From NCBI GenBank assembly GCA_019414545.1, contig DXLV01000012.1, forward strand, positions 27,627-47,607: a stretch of 19,981 nt of DNA, read 5' to 3'. Below are positions 1-7,432 of the stretch, one piece after another (position 1 is the stretch's first letter; every line of letters begins with the position of its first letter). The notes beneath the pieces were generated by a model. That model did not search any database. It was not told the DNA's origin and saw only the letters and a program-made list of their open reading frames with translations. This DNA comes from Collinsella sp. Its GTDB lineage: Bacteria > Actinomycetota > Coriobacteriia > Coriobacteriales > Coriobacteriaceae. The position numbers and the translations under genes are program-made.

Positions 1-449
1 CGCCGACGCTGCGTCACGCTCGTGCCTGCGTTGCTGCGGGTGCCGATATCGTGGCGATCGACGCCACCGATCGTCCGCGTCCCGATGGCAAGTCGGTCGA
101 GGACACCTTCCGCCCGCTGCACGAGGAGGGTGTGCTCCTGATGGCGGATTGTGCCACCATCGAGGACATTCGCCGTGCGGTTGATATGGGCTTCGACCTG
201 GTATCCACCACACTCTCTCACGGTGTCGCCGCCATCGACTGCACCATGGCCGATGGCCCCGACCTGCCGCTCCTGCGTCAGGCGACCGAGGAATTTCCCG
301 GCCTTCCCATCATTTGCGAGGGTCGCGTGCATACGCCCGAGGAGGCTCGCGCTGCAATCGACGCCGGCGCGTGGGCCGTTGTCGTCGGCACCGCTATCAC
401 GCACCCCACGAGTATTACAAGTTGGTTCAAGGCTGCGCTTGAGGCGTAA
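1..449 (+). CDS. nanE: N-acetylmannosamine-6-phosphate 2-epimerase, 3' part (start lies outside window)
   Basis: The frame is open from the window edge to a TAA at 447-449 and gives about 149 residues, roughly the C-terminal two thirds of a family that is usually about 220-240 residues. NanE is a TIM-barrel enzyme that converts N-acetylmannosamine-6-phosphate to N-acetylglucosamine-6-phosphate in cytoplasmic sialic-acid/ManNAc breakdown. Recognisable family segments are AGADIVAIDATDRPRPDG near the edge, ADCATIEDIRRAVDMGFD in the middle, and CEGRVHTPEEARAAIDAGA followed by VVVGTAITHP near the end, the last being the phosphate-binding strand-loop of this barrel class. Other nan genes, if present, would lie upstream of the window. 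A hairpin with a short T-rich tail follows at 501-537. The family call is strong; activity is inferred from family membership. Confidence 0.9.
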   Translation, partial: PTLRHARACVAAGADIVAIDATDRPRPDGKSVEDTFRPLHEEGVLLMADCATIEDIRRAVDMGFDLVSTTLSHGVAAIDCTMADGPDLPLLRQATEEFPGLPIICEGRVHTPEEARAAIDAGAWAVVVGTAITHPTSITSWFKAALEA

Positions 450-476
450 GACGGGCCTTGTATCCGCTTGGGGCGG

Positions 477-482
477 TATACT
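477..482 (+). promoter_or_regulatory. candidate -10 box of a rapZ promoter
   Basis: TATACT at 477-482 matches the -10 consensus in five of six positions and lies in the nanE-rapZ gap. No good -35 is visible: the best is a GCCTTG-type hexamer at 455-460 with a 16-nt spacer. If used, transcription would begin near 489 and the leader would contain the hairpin at 501-529. Confidence 0.35.
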
Positions 483-500
483 CAATAAAGGCAATTGATC

Positions 501-537
501 GCGCGGGATCCGCTGGCCGGGTCCCGCGCTTATTTTA
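501..537 (+). terminator. hairpin with weak T tail between nanE and rapZ
   Basis: Bases 501-511 pair with 519-529 over 11 bp (one G-U), leaving a 7-nt loop, and are followed by TTATTTTA at 530-537. It can end the nanE transcript. It abuts the rapZ ribosome-binding site AGGAGG at 537-542, so it could also act as a leader attenuator or affect translation of rapZ. Confidence 0.6.
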
Positions 538-547
538 GGAGGCACAC

Positions 548-1468
548 ATGCAAAAGGGAGATGCCATGGATGCGGCGGAGCGCTCGGAGCGTATCCCCGA
601 TATCGTTATCATCACCGGAATGTCCGGCTCGGGCCGAACGCAAGCCATGCATGTGTTTGAGGACATGGGCTATTTTTGTATCGACAACCTGCCCCCACGC
701 CTGATTGCCCAGCTTGCTGAGCTCGTTGGCATCAATACGGGCGTGGGCAGGCACCTTGCCGTTACCTGCGACCTGCGTAGCCAGGGCTTGTTCGATGAAC
801 TGCTCGATGCTGTTGCCGCACTGGAAGAGCGCGAGATGAGCTGCGACATTGTGTTTCTCGAGGCGTCTGACGAGGTGCTGATTCGCCGGTATAGCGAAAA
901 CCGTCGTCGCCATCCCATTGCAAAGCCGGGGGAGACCACGGCCGACGCTATTCAGCGTGAACGTCTGCAGCTGCAGGGCGTTCGCGATCGAGCCGATATG
1001 ATTATCGACACGAGCCGCTTGCGCACTTCTGCCTTGCGCAACAAGCTGCGCATGGCTTTTTCCGAGCTGTCCGACCAGCAGCTTATGGATGTCCACGTGT
1101 TCTCGTTTGGCTTTAAGCATGGCATGCCCATCGAGGCGGATATCATGATCGATGTTCGCTTCTTGCCCAATCCTTTCTACGATCCCGAGATGCGCACCAT
1201 GACCGGTCTCGATAAGAAGGTCTCCGATTTTGTCTTGGACCACCCCAAGACCCAGGAGTTCTGGAAGGCCTGGACTCAGCTGCTCGATACGGTCATGCCG
1301 GGTTATATCGCAGAGGGCAAGCCGCAGCTTTCCATTGCTATCGGCTGCACAGGCGGACAGCACCGTAGCGTCGCCATTGCCGAGGCCACGGCCCGCTACC
1401 TGGAGGGTGCTCAGTATCATGTGAGCATCTCCCACCGTGACCTGTCGCGTGCCAACACGAAGGCATAG
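548..1468 (+). CDS. rapZ: RapZ (YvcJ) family nucleotide-binding / RNase adapter protein
   Basis: This 306-residue cytoplasmic protein has the two hallmarks of the RapZ/YvcJ family: an N-terminal P-loop (GMSGSGRT, residues 24-31) followed by GYFCIDNLPP, and a C-terminal GCTGGQHR motif at residues 266-273. In Enterobacteria RapZ controls GlmZ/GlmS and so amino-sugar synthesis; in Gram-positive bacteria the nucleotide-binding homologue is conserved but its role is less defined. The start at 548 is chosen because AGGAGG at 537-542 sits 5 nt upstream; an internal ATG at 566 is less well placed. The P-loop has Arg where the classical Walker A has Lys. WhiA follows 6 nt downstream, so the two are co-transcribed. 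The yvcK gene that normally separates rapZ from whiA is absent. Confidence 0.95.
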   Translation: MQKGDAMDAAERSERIPDIVIITGMSGSGRTQAMHVFEDMGYFCIDNLPPRLIAQLAELVGINTGVGRHLAVTCDLRSQGLFDELLDAVAALEEREMSCDIVFLEASDEVLIRRYSENRRRHPIAKPGETTADAIQRERLQLQGVRDRADMIIDTSRLRTSALRNKLRMAFSELSDQQLMDVHVFSFGFKHGMPIEADIMIDVRFLPNPFYDPEMRTMTGLDKKVSDFVLDHPKTQEFWKAWTQLLDTVMPGYIAEGKPQLSIAIGCTGGQHRSVAIAEATARYLEGAQYHVSISHRDLSRANTKA

Positions 1469-1474
1469 GTTTAC

Positions 1475-2404
1475 ATGTCGTTTACCGCTGAGGTGCGTGA
1501 CGAGCTTGCGCGCTGCGAACCAGAATGCGAATACTGCGATTTGTCGACGCTTGCTGCGCTAACGCGTGTGAGCGGCACGCTTTCGCTGGCGGGCTCGGGA
1601 CGGTACCGCTTGACGGTCGCGACCGAGACGGGTGCTGTGGCGCGCACGATGATTGCGCTGACGCATCGTATCCTTAAGCTCAAGACCGAATTCACGGTTC
1701 GTAAGTCGGTCCTGCACAAGGTACGAAACTATCTCATCACCTTGCCCGATCAGCCCGATTTGGATAAGGCTCTGGTGCTGCTGGGCATTCTCGACCGTAG
1801 GGGAGGGCTCGTCGCGGGTGTGCCGCGCCACATCGTCGCCCGTCCTTGCTGCAGGCTCGCCTATATTCGCGGTGCGCTGATTGCCGGAGGCTTTGTTGCC
1901 GACCCGCGTGGCGATTTTCATTTGGAGATCGCGGTTCAGGGCGAGGAGTATGCAAAGGGACTTTGCGACCTTCTGGAGCAGATTGGAGTTCACGCCCGCG
2001 TCAATGCGCGTCGCGGCTCGTATGCCGTGTACATCAAGAGTGCCGAGGAGATTAAACGTCTGTTACAGCTGATTGGCGCCAAGCGCAGCGTTGCCGAGAT
2101 TGAAGAGGCCCGCGCGGTTAAGCTGGTGAAGAACGACGTGAATCGTCGCGTGAACGCAGAGCTTGCCAACCAGACCAGAAGTGCCGGTGCCGCCCAACAT
2201 CAGCTTGCGCTCATCGATGAGCTTGATCGGCGCGGTTTGCGCGAAACGCTGCCGGACGCTCTGGCAGTTTTTTGTGACTTACGCGAGCGTTACCCCGATC
2301 TCTCACTGCGAGATTTGGGGGAAATGGCCGACCCTCCTTTGTCGAAGTCGGCCTTGTATCACCGTGTTTTGCGCCTTGAAAAGCTCATTGAAGCAAGCGG
2401 GTAG
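1475..2404 (+). CDS. whiA: WhiA DNA-binding protein
   Basis: The 309-residue product matches WhiA: an N-terminal WhiA domain (SFTAEVRDELAR at the start), a LAGLIDADG-endonuclease-like fold around residues 120-205 (CCRLAYIRGALIAGGFV at 125-141), and a C-terminal helix-turn-helix at about 275-306 (LSLRDLGEMADPPLSKSALY). In Streptomyces WhiA is a transcription factor needed for sporulation septation; in Bacillus subtilis it influences cell division and chromosome segregation. The endonuclease catalytic acids are normally lost in WhiA. The gene begins 6 nt after rapZ and lacks a strong Shine-Dalgarno of its own (only AAGG), which suggests translational coupling to rapZ. The organism inferred here does not sporulate, so the growth/division role is the more likely one. 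Confidence 0.95.
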   Translation: MSFTAEVRDELARCEPECEYCDLSTLAALTRVSGTLSLAGSGRYRLTVATETGAVARTMIALTHRILKLKTEFTVRKSVLHKVRNYLITLPDQPDLDKALVLLGILDRRGGLVAGVPRHIVARPCCRLAYIRGALIAGGFVADPRGDFHLEIAVQGEEYAKGLCDLLEQIGVHARVNARRGSYAVYIKSAEEIKRLLQLIGAKRSVAEIEEARAVKLVKNDVNRRVNAELANQTRSAGAAQHQLALIDELDRRGLRETLPDALAVFCDLRERYPDLSLRDLGEMADPPLSKSALYHRVLRLEKLIEASG

Positions 2405-2468
2405 TTTAACGCAATAGCTTTTATGGTGGTTTAACTGCTGTTTTATACGTTAAAGCGTTTTAACGCAA
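2404..2468 (+). repeat. array of TTTAAC-core repeats upstream of gap
   Basis: A 10-bp sequence TTTAACGCAA occurs at 2405-2414 and again at 2459-2468, 54 bp apart. A third core TTTAAC is at 2430-2435, and an inverted core CGTTAAA at 2448-2454 pairs with TTTAACG at 2459-2465 to make a 7-bp dyad with a 4-bp spacer. The first copy begins at the whiA stop codon. The array lies 30-90 bp upstream of the candidate gap -35 box, as expected for an operator or activator region. The binding protein is unknown. Confidence 0.55.
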
Positions 2469-2495
2469 ATTTGATTTTCAATTTCGAGCATTCTC

Positions 2496-2525
2496 GTGAA
2501 ATTCAAGCCAAAAAAAAGGTATATT
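2496..2525 (+). promoter_or_regulatory. candidate gap promoter
   Basis: TATATT at 2520-2525 is a five-of-six -10 match, with GTGAAA at 2496-2501 as a possible -35 (four of six) and an 18-nt spacer. The -35 overlaps an imperfect dyad: AATTTC and GAG at 2480-2488 pair with CTC at 2493-2495 and GAAATT at 2498-2503. The predicted leader of about 65 nt contains a compound hairpin at 2546-2580 (GGCCTC/GGGGCC enclosing GCAGGC/GCTTGC) just upstream of the ribosome-binding site. Confidence 0.5.
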
Positions 2526-2597
2526 AGGCGAGTGGTTAGTTTGTGGGCCTCAACGGCAGGCGCTGTAGCTTGCGGGGGCCTTACGAAAGGAGACACA

Positions 2598-3623
2598 ATG
2601 GCAGTAAAGGTTGCTATTAACGGCTTCGGTCGCATCGGTCGTCTGGCCTTCCGCCAGATGTTCGGTCATGAGGGCTCCGAGATCGTCGCTATCAACGACC
2701 TCACCTCTCCCGATATGCTCGCTTACCTGCTGAAGTACGACTCCACGCAGGGCAACTATGCTCGCGATCACGAGGTCGTCGCTGGCGAGGATTCCATCAC
2801 CGTTGACGGCAAGGAGATCAAGATCTACAAGGAGGCCGACGCCAACAACCTGCCTTGGGGCGACCTCGACGTCGACGTCGTTCTCGAGTGCACCGGCTTC
2901 TACACCAGCAAGGCTAAGGCTCAGGCCCACATCAACGCTGGCGCCAAGAAGGTCGTCATCTCCGCTCCGGCCGGCAGCGATCTGCCCACCATCGTGTACA
3001 ACGTCAACCATGAGACGCTGACCGCTGAGGACAACATCATCTCCGCTGCTTCCTGCACCACCAACTGCCTCGCCCCGATGGCCAAGGGCCTGAACGACTT
3101 CGCTCCCATCGTCTCCGGCATCATGACCACCATCCACGCCTTCACCGGCGACCAGATGCCGCTCGACGGCCCGCAGCGCAAGGGCAACTTCCGTCGCTCC
3201 CGCGCCTGCTCCGAGAACATCGTCCCGAACACCACGGGCGCTGCCAAGGCCATCGGCCTGGTTCTCCCCGAGCTCAACGGCAAGCTCATCGGTGCCGCCC
3301 AGCGCGTCCCGACGCCGACCGGCTCGCTGACCAACCTCTACGCCGTCGTTGACAAGAAGGTCACCGTCGACGAGGTCAACGCTGCCATGAAGGCCTACGC
3401 CGAGACCATCCCCGATACCTTCGCCTACAACGAGGACCAGATCGTCTCCCGCGACATCGTCGGCGAGACCCACGGCTCCATCTTCGACGCCACTCAGACC
3501 ATGTGCTCTGATCTCGGCAACGGCCAGACCCTCGTTCAGGTCACCTCTTGGTACGACAACGAGAACTCCTACACCTCTCAGATGGTCCGCACCATCAAGT
3601 ACTTCGAGAAGTTCGTTGCTTAA
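2598..3623 (+). CDS. gap: glyceraldehyde-3-phosphate dehydrogenase, type I
   Basis: The 341-residue enzyme oxidises and phosphorylates glyceraldehyde-3-phosphate to 1,3-bisphosphoglycerate with NAD+ in cytoplasmic glycolysis. Seen directly: Rossmann start AINGFGRIGR (residues 6-15); Asp34 in AINDL, the residue that favours NAD+ over NADP+; catalytic Cys153 in SCTTNC; catalytic His180 in TTIHAFTGDQ; and the C-terminal WYDNENSY motif. The ATG at 2598 is chosen over an upstream in-frame ATG at 2496 because AGGAG at 2588-2592 precedes it, MAVKVAINGF is the canonical N-terminus, and the upstream codons run through the promoter region. The very biased codon use indicates high expression. A strong terminator follows at 3661-3708, so gap message is probably more abundant than that of pgk. 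Confidence 0.98.
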   Translation: MAVKVAINGFGRIGRLAFRQMFGHEGSEIVAINDLTSPDMLAYLLKYDSTQGNYARDHEVVAGEDSITVDGKEIKIYKEADANNLPWGDLDVDVVLECTGFYTSKAKAQAHINAGAKKVVISAPAGSDLPTIVYNVNHETLTAEDNIISAASCTTNCLAPMAKGLNDFAPIVSGIMTTIHAFTGDQMPLDGPQRKGNFRRSRACSENIVPNTTGAAKAIGLVLPELNGKLIGAAQRVPTPTGSLTNLYAVVDKKVTVDEVNAAMKAYAETIPDTFAYNEDQIVSRDIVGETHGSIFDATQTMCSDLGNGQTLVQVTSWYDNENSYTSQMVRTIKYFEKFVA

Positions 3624-3660
3624 TTTAGCTTTTAGCGAATAGCTCGTTGAGCGTCTAAAG

Positions 3661-3708
3661 AAGGGCGCGGCCTCATAGGGCTTACACCCTAGGGTCGCGC
3701 CCTTTTTA
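3661..3708 (+). terminator. intrinsic terminator after gap
   Basis: AGGGCGCGGCC at 3662-3672 pairs with GGTCGCGCCCT at 3693-3703 (one G-U), with a further AGGG/CCCT pair inside, and the stem is followed by a run of five T. It is a textbook rho-independent terminator located inside the glycolytic gene series. A second small hairpin (GTCTGCC at 3718-3724 with GGCAGAC at 3734-3740) follows in the pgk leader. Confidence 0.88.
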
Positions 3709-3763
3709 TAGGAAATCGTCTGCCGTAATGGGAGGCAGACACGTACGAAAGGTAGAAGCAAAC

Positions 3764-4954
3764 ATGGCCTTTACCAAGAAGACCGTCCGCGACATCGATG
3801 TCGACGGCAAGCGCGTTCTCGTCCGCGTTGACTTCAACGTGCCTATCAAGGATGGCGTCGTTGGCGACACCACCCGTATCAAGGCTGCCCTGCCCACCAT
3901 CAACTACCTCGTTGAGCACAACGCTCGCGTCATCCTCATGAGCCACCTCGGCCGTCCTGAGGGCACTGGCTTCCAGCCCGAGCTTTCCCTCGAGCCTGTC
4001 GCCAAGAAGCTCGCTGAGCTCTCTGGCCTTGACGTTGCTTTTGTTGCCGACACGTATGGCGAGAAGGCCGCCGAGGCTGTCGCCGCCGTCGAGCCGGGCA
4101 AGGTCCTCGTTCTCGAGAACGTCCGTTTTGACAAGCGTGAGAAGAAGAACGATCCCGAGATCGCCAAGAAGCTCGCTTCCTATGGTGACGTCTTCGTTCT
4201 CGATGCCTTCGGCACCGCACACCGCGCCCAGGGTTCCGTCGTGGGCCCCGCCGCTTACCTGCCTGCCGTCGCCGGCTTCCTGCTCGAGAAGGAGGTCGAC
4301 ACGCTGACCGGCATCTTCGCCGAGCCCGAGCGCCCCTTCGTCGCCATCGTCGGCGGTTCCAAGGTTTCCTCCAAGATCGGCGTTCTCGATCACCTCATCG
4401 ACTCCGCTGATACCCTGATCATCGGTGGCGGCATGGCCTACACCTTCTTCCTGGCTCAGGGCCTGTCCGTCGGTCAGTCCCTCAAGGAAGAGGACTGGGT
4501 CGAGCGCGCCGGTGAGATGCTCAAGAAGGCCGAGGAGAAGGGCGTCAAGATCCTGCTCCCCATCGACAACCGCGTTGCTGATCACTTTGGCGAGGATGCT
4601 GTCCCCGAGGTTGTCGCTTCCGACGCTATCCCCGACGACCGTGAGGGTATGGACATCGGCCCCAAGACCGAGGAGCTCTACGCCGAGGCTGTCAAGGGTG
4701 CCAAGACTGTGTTCTGGAATGGCCCCATGGGCGTCTTCGAGTTCGATAACTTCGCTCACGGCACCCAGGCTATCGCCGAGGCTGTCGCCGAGGCTGATTG
4801 CACCTCGATCATCGGTGGTGGCGACTCTGTCGCAGCCGTCAACAAGTTCAACCTGGCCGACAAGATGAGCTGGATCTCTACCGGTGGTGGCGCTTCCATG
4901 GAGCTCGTCGAGGGTAAGGCCCTGCCCGGAGTGGAGGCGCTTCTCGATGCCTAA
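3764..4954 (+). CDS. pgk: phosphoglycerate kinase
   Basis: The 396-residue monomeric kinase transfers the acyl phosphate of 1,3-bisphosphoglycerate to ADP. Family marks seen: the N-terminal RVLVRVDFNVPI segment with substrate-binding Asp-Phe-Asn, SHLGRP, the helix-rich hinge, VGGSKVSSKIGVL in the nucleotide domain, NGPMGVFE, and the C-terminal IIGGGDSVAAV with STGGGASME. Length matches the family. ATG 3764 is preferred over an in-frame ATG at 3728 because the canonical N-terminus MAFTKKTVRDID begins here and AAAGG at 3748-3752 is upstream. No clear promoter is visible between the gap terminator and this gene, so read-through from gap is likely. Its 3' end overlaps tpiA by 8 nt. Confidence 0.98.
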   Translation: MAFTKKTVRDIDVDGKRVLVRVDFNVPIKDGVVGDTTRIKAALPTINYLVEHNARVILMSHLGRPEGTGFQPELSLEPVAKKLAELSGLDVAFVADTYGEKAAEAVAAVEPGKVLVLENVRFDKREKKNDPEIAKKLASYGDVFVLDAFGTAHRAQGSVVGPAAYLPAVAGFLLEKEVDTLTGIFAEPERPFVAIVGGSKVSSKIGVLDHLIDSADTLIIGGGMAYTFFLAQGLSVGQSLKEEDWVERAGEMLKKAEEKGVKILLPIDNRVADHFGEDAVPEVVASDAIPDDREGMDIGPKTEELYAEAVKGAKTVFWNGPMGVFEFDNFAHGTQAIAEAVAEADCTSIIGGGDSVAAVNKFNLADKMSWISTGGGASMELVEGKALPGVEALLDA

Positions 4955-5714
4955 TCGCACCCTTCTTATCGCTGGTAACTGGAAGATGAACAACGACGTC
5001 GCCGAGGCCGCCAAGCTCGCCGACGAGCTGGCTCAGGCTCTGCCCGAGGTTCCGGCTGGCGTCGAGGTGCTCGTCTGCCCTCCGACCATCGACATCACCA
5101 CGGTTCATGACCGCATTCAGGCTGCCCCCATCGCCCTCGGTGCACAGAACGTGTACTGGGAGGCCAAGGGTGCCTTCACCGGTGAGTCTTCTTGCGACAT
5201 GCTCAAGTCCGCTGGCTGCACCTACTGCATCATCGGTCACTCCGAGCGTCGTGATTACTTCCACGAGACCGACGAGGATCAGAACAAGAAGGCCAAGGCC
5301 CTCGTTGCCGCCGGTCTTGTTCCTGTCTTCTGCTGCGGCGAGTCCCTTGAGGTCCGCGAGGCCGGCACCTATGTCGAGCACGTCGTGAACCAGGTCAAGG
5401 CTGGTCTCGAGGGTCTCGAGATCACTTGCCCCAAGCAGGTCGTCGTCGCCTACGAGCCCATCTGGGCCATCGGCACCGGCAAGACCGCTACCGCCGAGGA
5501 CGCTCAGGAGGTCTGCGGCGCTATCCGTGAGACCCTCAAGGAGATGTTCGGTGAGGAGCTCGCCGACGGCATCCGCGTTCTCTATGGTGGCTCTGCCAAG
5601 CCCGGCAACATCGCCGAGCTCGTCGCCAAGCCCGACGTCGACGGCGCCCTCGTGGGCGGCGCTTCGCTCAAGGCTGCCGACTTCGCCTCTATGGTCGTCA
5701 AGGCAGGCGAGTAG
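4947..5714 (+). CDS. tpiA: triosephosphate isomerase
   Basis: The 255-residue TIM-barrel enzyme interconverts dihydroxyacetone phosphate and glyceraldehyde-3-phosphate. Catalytic residues are visible: Asn11 and Lys13 in AGNWKMN, His98 in IIGHSERR, Glu170 in AYEPIWAIGTG, and the phosphate-binding YGGSAKPGN segment near residue 215. The true start is the ATG at 4947, which overlaps the pgk stop by 8 nt and has GGAGG at 4933-4937 nine bases upstream; a longer in-frame start at 4884 would add residues not found in the family. The overlap implies translational coupling with pgk. GpmI begins 5 nt after its stop. Confidence 0.98.
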   Translation: MPNRTLLIAGNWKMNNDVAEAAKLADELAQALPEVPAGVEVLVCPPTIDITTVHDRIQAAPIALGAQNVYWEAKGAFTGESSCDMLKSAGCTYCIIGHSERRDYFHETDEDQNKKAKALVAAGLVPVFCCGESLEVREAGTYVEHVVNQVKAGLEGLEITCPKQVVVAYEPIWAIGTGKTATAEDAQEVCGAIRETLKEMFGEELADGIRVLYGGSAKPGNIAELVAKPDVDGALVGGASLKAADFASMVVKAGE

Positions 5715-5719
5715 GACAT

Positions 5720-7273
5720 ATGGCACAGCGTCATCTTCCTGCACTCCTGATCATCATGGATGGTTGCGGCCTGGCTCCGGCCGATGGCGAGAACGCCGTC
5801 GCCGCTGCCAAGACGCCCTTCCTCGATAGCCTGTACGAGAAGTACCCCCACACCACGCTCGGCGCTTCGGGCGAGGACGTGGGTCTTCCCGATGGCCAGA
5901 TGGGCAACTCCGAGGTGGGTCACCTCAACATCGGTGCCGGCCGCATCGTGTTCCAGGAGCTTTCGCGCATCAACAATGCCATCAAGGACGGCTCCATCGC
6001 CAAGAACGAGGTCTTCGTCAAGGCTATGGACGACGTCAAGGCCGAAGGCAAGACCCTGCACCTCATGGGCCTTATGAGCCCTGGCGGTGTTCATTCTCAT
6101 ATGAGCCACGTCGAGGCTCTGGTCAAGATGGCTGCCGAGCACGGTGTCAAGACCGTTCGCGTCCACGCCTTCATGGATGGTCGCGACGTTGACCCGCAGT
6201 CCGGTGCCGGTTACATGAGTGAGTTCTGCGCCTTCCTGGCTAAGATCTCCGAGGAGACCGGTTGCGACGCTCGCGTTGCCACCGTCTCGGGCCGTTATTG
6301 GGCCATGGACCGCGACAACCGTTGGGAGCGCATCCAGCGCGCCTACGATGTCATGGTCAACGCATCCGATGCCGATACCGACCCTGTTGCCGGTATCAAG
6401 GCCTACTACGAGAAGGATCCGCGCGGCGACGAGTTCGTCGAGCCCTTCGCTGCCCACAACGAGGGCATCCACGAGGGCGACGCGGCCATCTTCTTCAACT
6501 TCCGTCCCGACCGCGCTCGTCAGATGACTCGCGTGTTCACGGACAAGGAGTTCGACGGCTTTGAGCGCGAGCAGATCAAGCTTTCGCACTTTGTGACGAT
6601 GACCGAGTACGACCCGACGTTTGACGTCGAGGTCGCCTTCCCCAAGACGTTCCCCGAGAACGTTCTGGCCGACGTTATCGCCGCCAATGGCCTGAAGCAG
6701 CTGCACACCGCCGAGACCGAGAAGTACGCCCACGTGACGTTCTTCCTCAACGGCGGCATCGAGGAGCCCAAGGAGGGCGAGGAGCGCGTGCTCGTCGCTT
6801 CTCCCAAGGTCGCTACCTACGACCTGCAACCTGAGATGAGCGCTCCCGAGGTTACCGAGAAGCTTGTCGCCGCCATCAACGAGGATCGCGCTGATTTCTA
6901 CATCGTGAACTTCGCAAACTGCGACATGGTTGGTCACACCGGTGTCTTCGACGCTGCCGTTAAGGCTGTCGAGGCCGTTGACGATGCCCTGTCCAAGGTT
7001 GTCCCGGCGATTCTCGCTAAGGGCGGCTTTGCGCTGATTACCGCCGATCACGGCAACGCCGATCACATGTTTGACGTTGCTTCCGACGGTTCCAAGCATC
7101 CGTTCACGGCTCACACCACCAACCGCGTGCCGTTCATCATCGTTGATGAGAAGGCACAGCTCACCGGTATCGAGGACGGCCGTCTTTCCGATATCGCTCC
7201 GACCATGCTCACCATGGCTGGTATTGAGCCTTCCGCCGAGATGACGGGTCGCGTACTCGCCACCGAGGCCTAA
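5720..7273 (+). CDS. gpmI: 2,3-bisphosphoglycerate-independent phosphoglycerate mutase
   Basis: The 517-residue enzyme converts 3-phosphoglycerate to 2-phosphoglycerate through a phosphoserine intermediate and needs two divalent metal ions, usually Mn2+. It belongs to the alkaline-phosphatase superfamily. Seen: metal ligand Asp14 in IIMDGCGL, the phosphorylated Ser64 in GQMGNSEVGHLNIGAGR, HAFMDGRDVDP in the transferase domain, RPDRARQMTR, and the C-terminal metal-binding ADHGNADHM. It starts 5 nt after tpiA with only a weak Shine-Dalgarno, so it is in the same transcript. Its location between tpiA and secG departs from the usual actinobacterial tpiA-secG adjacency. Two hairpins follow the stop codon. 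Confidence 0.97.
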   Translation: MAQRHLPALLIIMDGCGLAPADGENAVAAAKTPFLDSLYEKYPHTTLGASGEDVGLPDGQMGNSEVGHLNIGAGRIVFQELSRINNAIKDGSIAKNEVFVKAMDDVKAEGKTLHLMGLMSPGGVHSHMSHVEALVKMAAEHGVKTVRVHAFMDGRDVDPQSGAGYMSEFCAFLAKISEETGCDARVATVSGRYWAMDRDNRWERIQRAYDVMVNASDADTDPVAGIKAYYEKDPRGDEFVEPFAAHNEGIHEGDAAIFFNFRPDRARQMTRVFTDKEFDGFEREQIKLSHFVTMTEYDPTFDVEVAFPKTFPENVLADVIAANGLKQLHTAETEKYAHVTFFLNGGIEEPKEGEERVLVASPKVATYDLQPEMSAPEVTEKLVAAINEDRADFYIVNFANCDMVGHTGVFDAAVKAVEAVDDALSKVVPAILAKGGFALITADHGNADHMFDVASDGSKHPFTAHTTNRVPFIIVDEKAQLTGIEDGRLSDIAPTMLTMAGIEPSAEMTGRVLATEA

Positions 7274-7336
7274 TAGAAAACAAATACCGTTTTCTAGTAA
7301 GGGGGTTGTCCACAACCGGACAACCCTCTTTTTTTG
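7274..7336 (+). terminator. double hairpin terminator after gpmI
   Basis: First, TAGAAAAC at 7274-7281 pairs with GTTTTCTA at 7289-7296, directly after the stop codon. Second, bases 7299-7311 pair with 7318-7330 over 13 bp (one G-U, 6-nt loop) and run into a tract of seven T. The second is a strong intrinsic terminator that ends the glycolytic transcript. Confidence 0.88.
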
Positions 7337-7387
7337 CGCTATTTCTACCTCGTCACCAAATGGCTGATGGGGGAGTGCTGGGGGTTG

Positions 7388-7396
7388 TGGTACAGT
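7388..7396 (+). promoter_or_regulatory. candidate extended -10 promoter for secG
   Basis: TACAGT at 7391-7396 is preceded by TGG at 7388-7390, an extended -10 arrangement, and no convincing -35 is seen. A promoter is needed here because a strong terminator lies upstream at 7299-7336. It would place the start about 30 nt before the secG ATG. Confidence 0.35.
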
Positions 7397-7432
7397 ACTG
7401 GAGTTTGAATTGTTCTATTAAGGAGCTTATCT

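Noticed and set aside
2496..2597. 34-residue N-terminal extension of gap from an upstream in-frame ATG
   Set aside because: It spans the promoter and structured leader and has no ribosome-binding site, while ATG 2598 has one and gives the canonical N-terminus.
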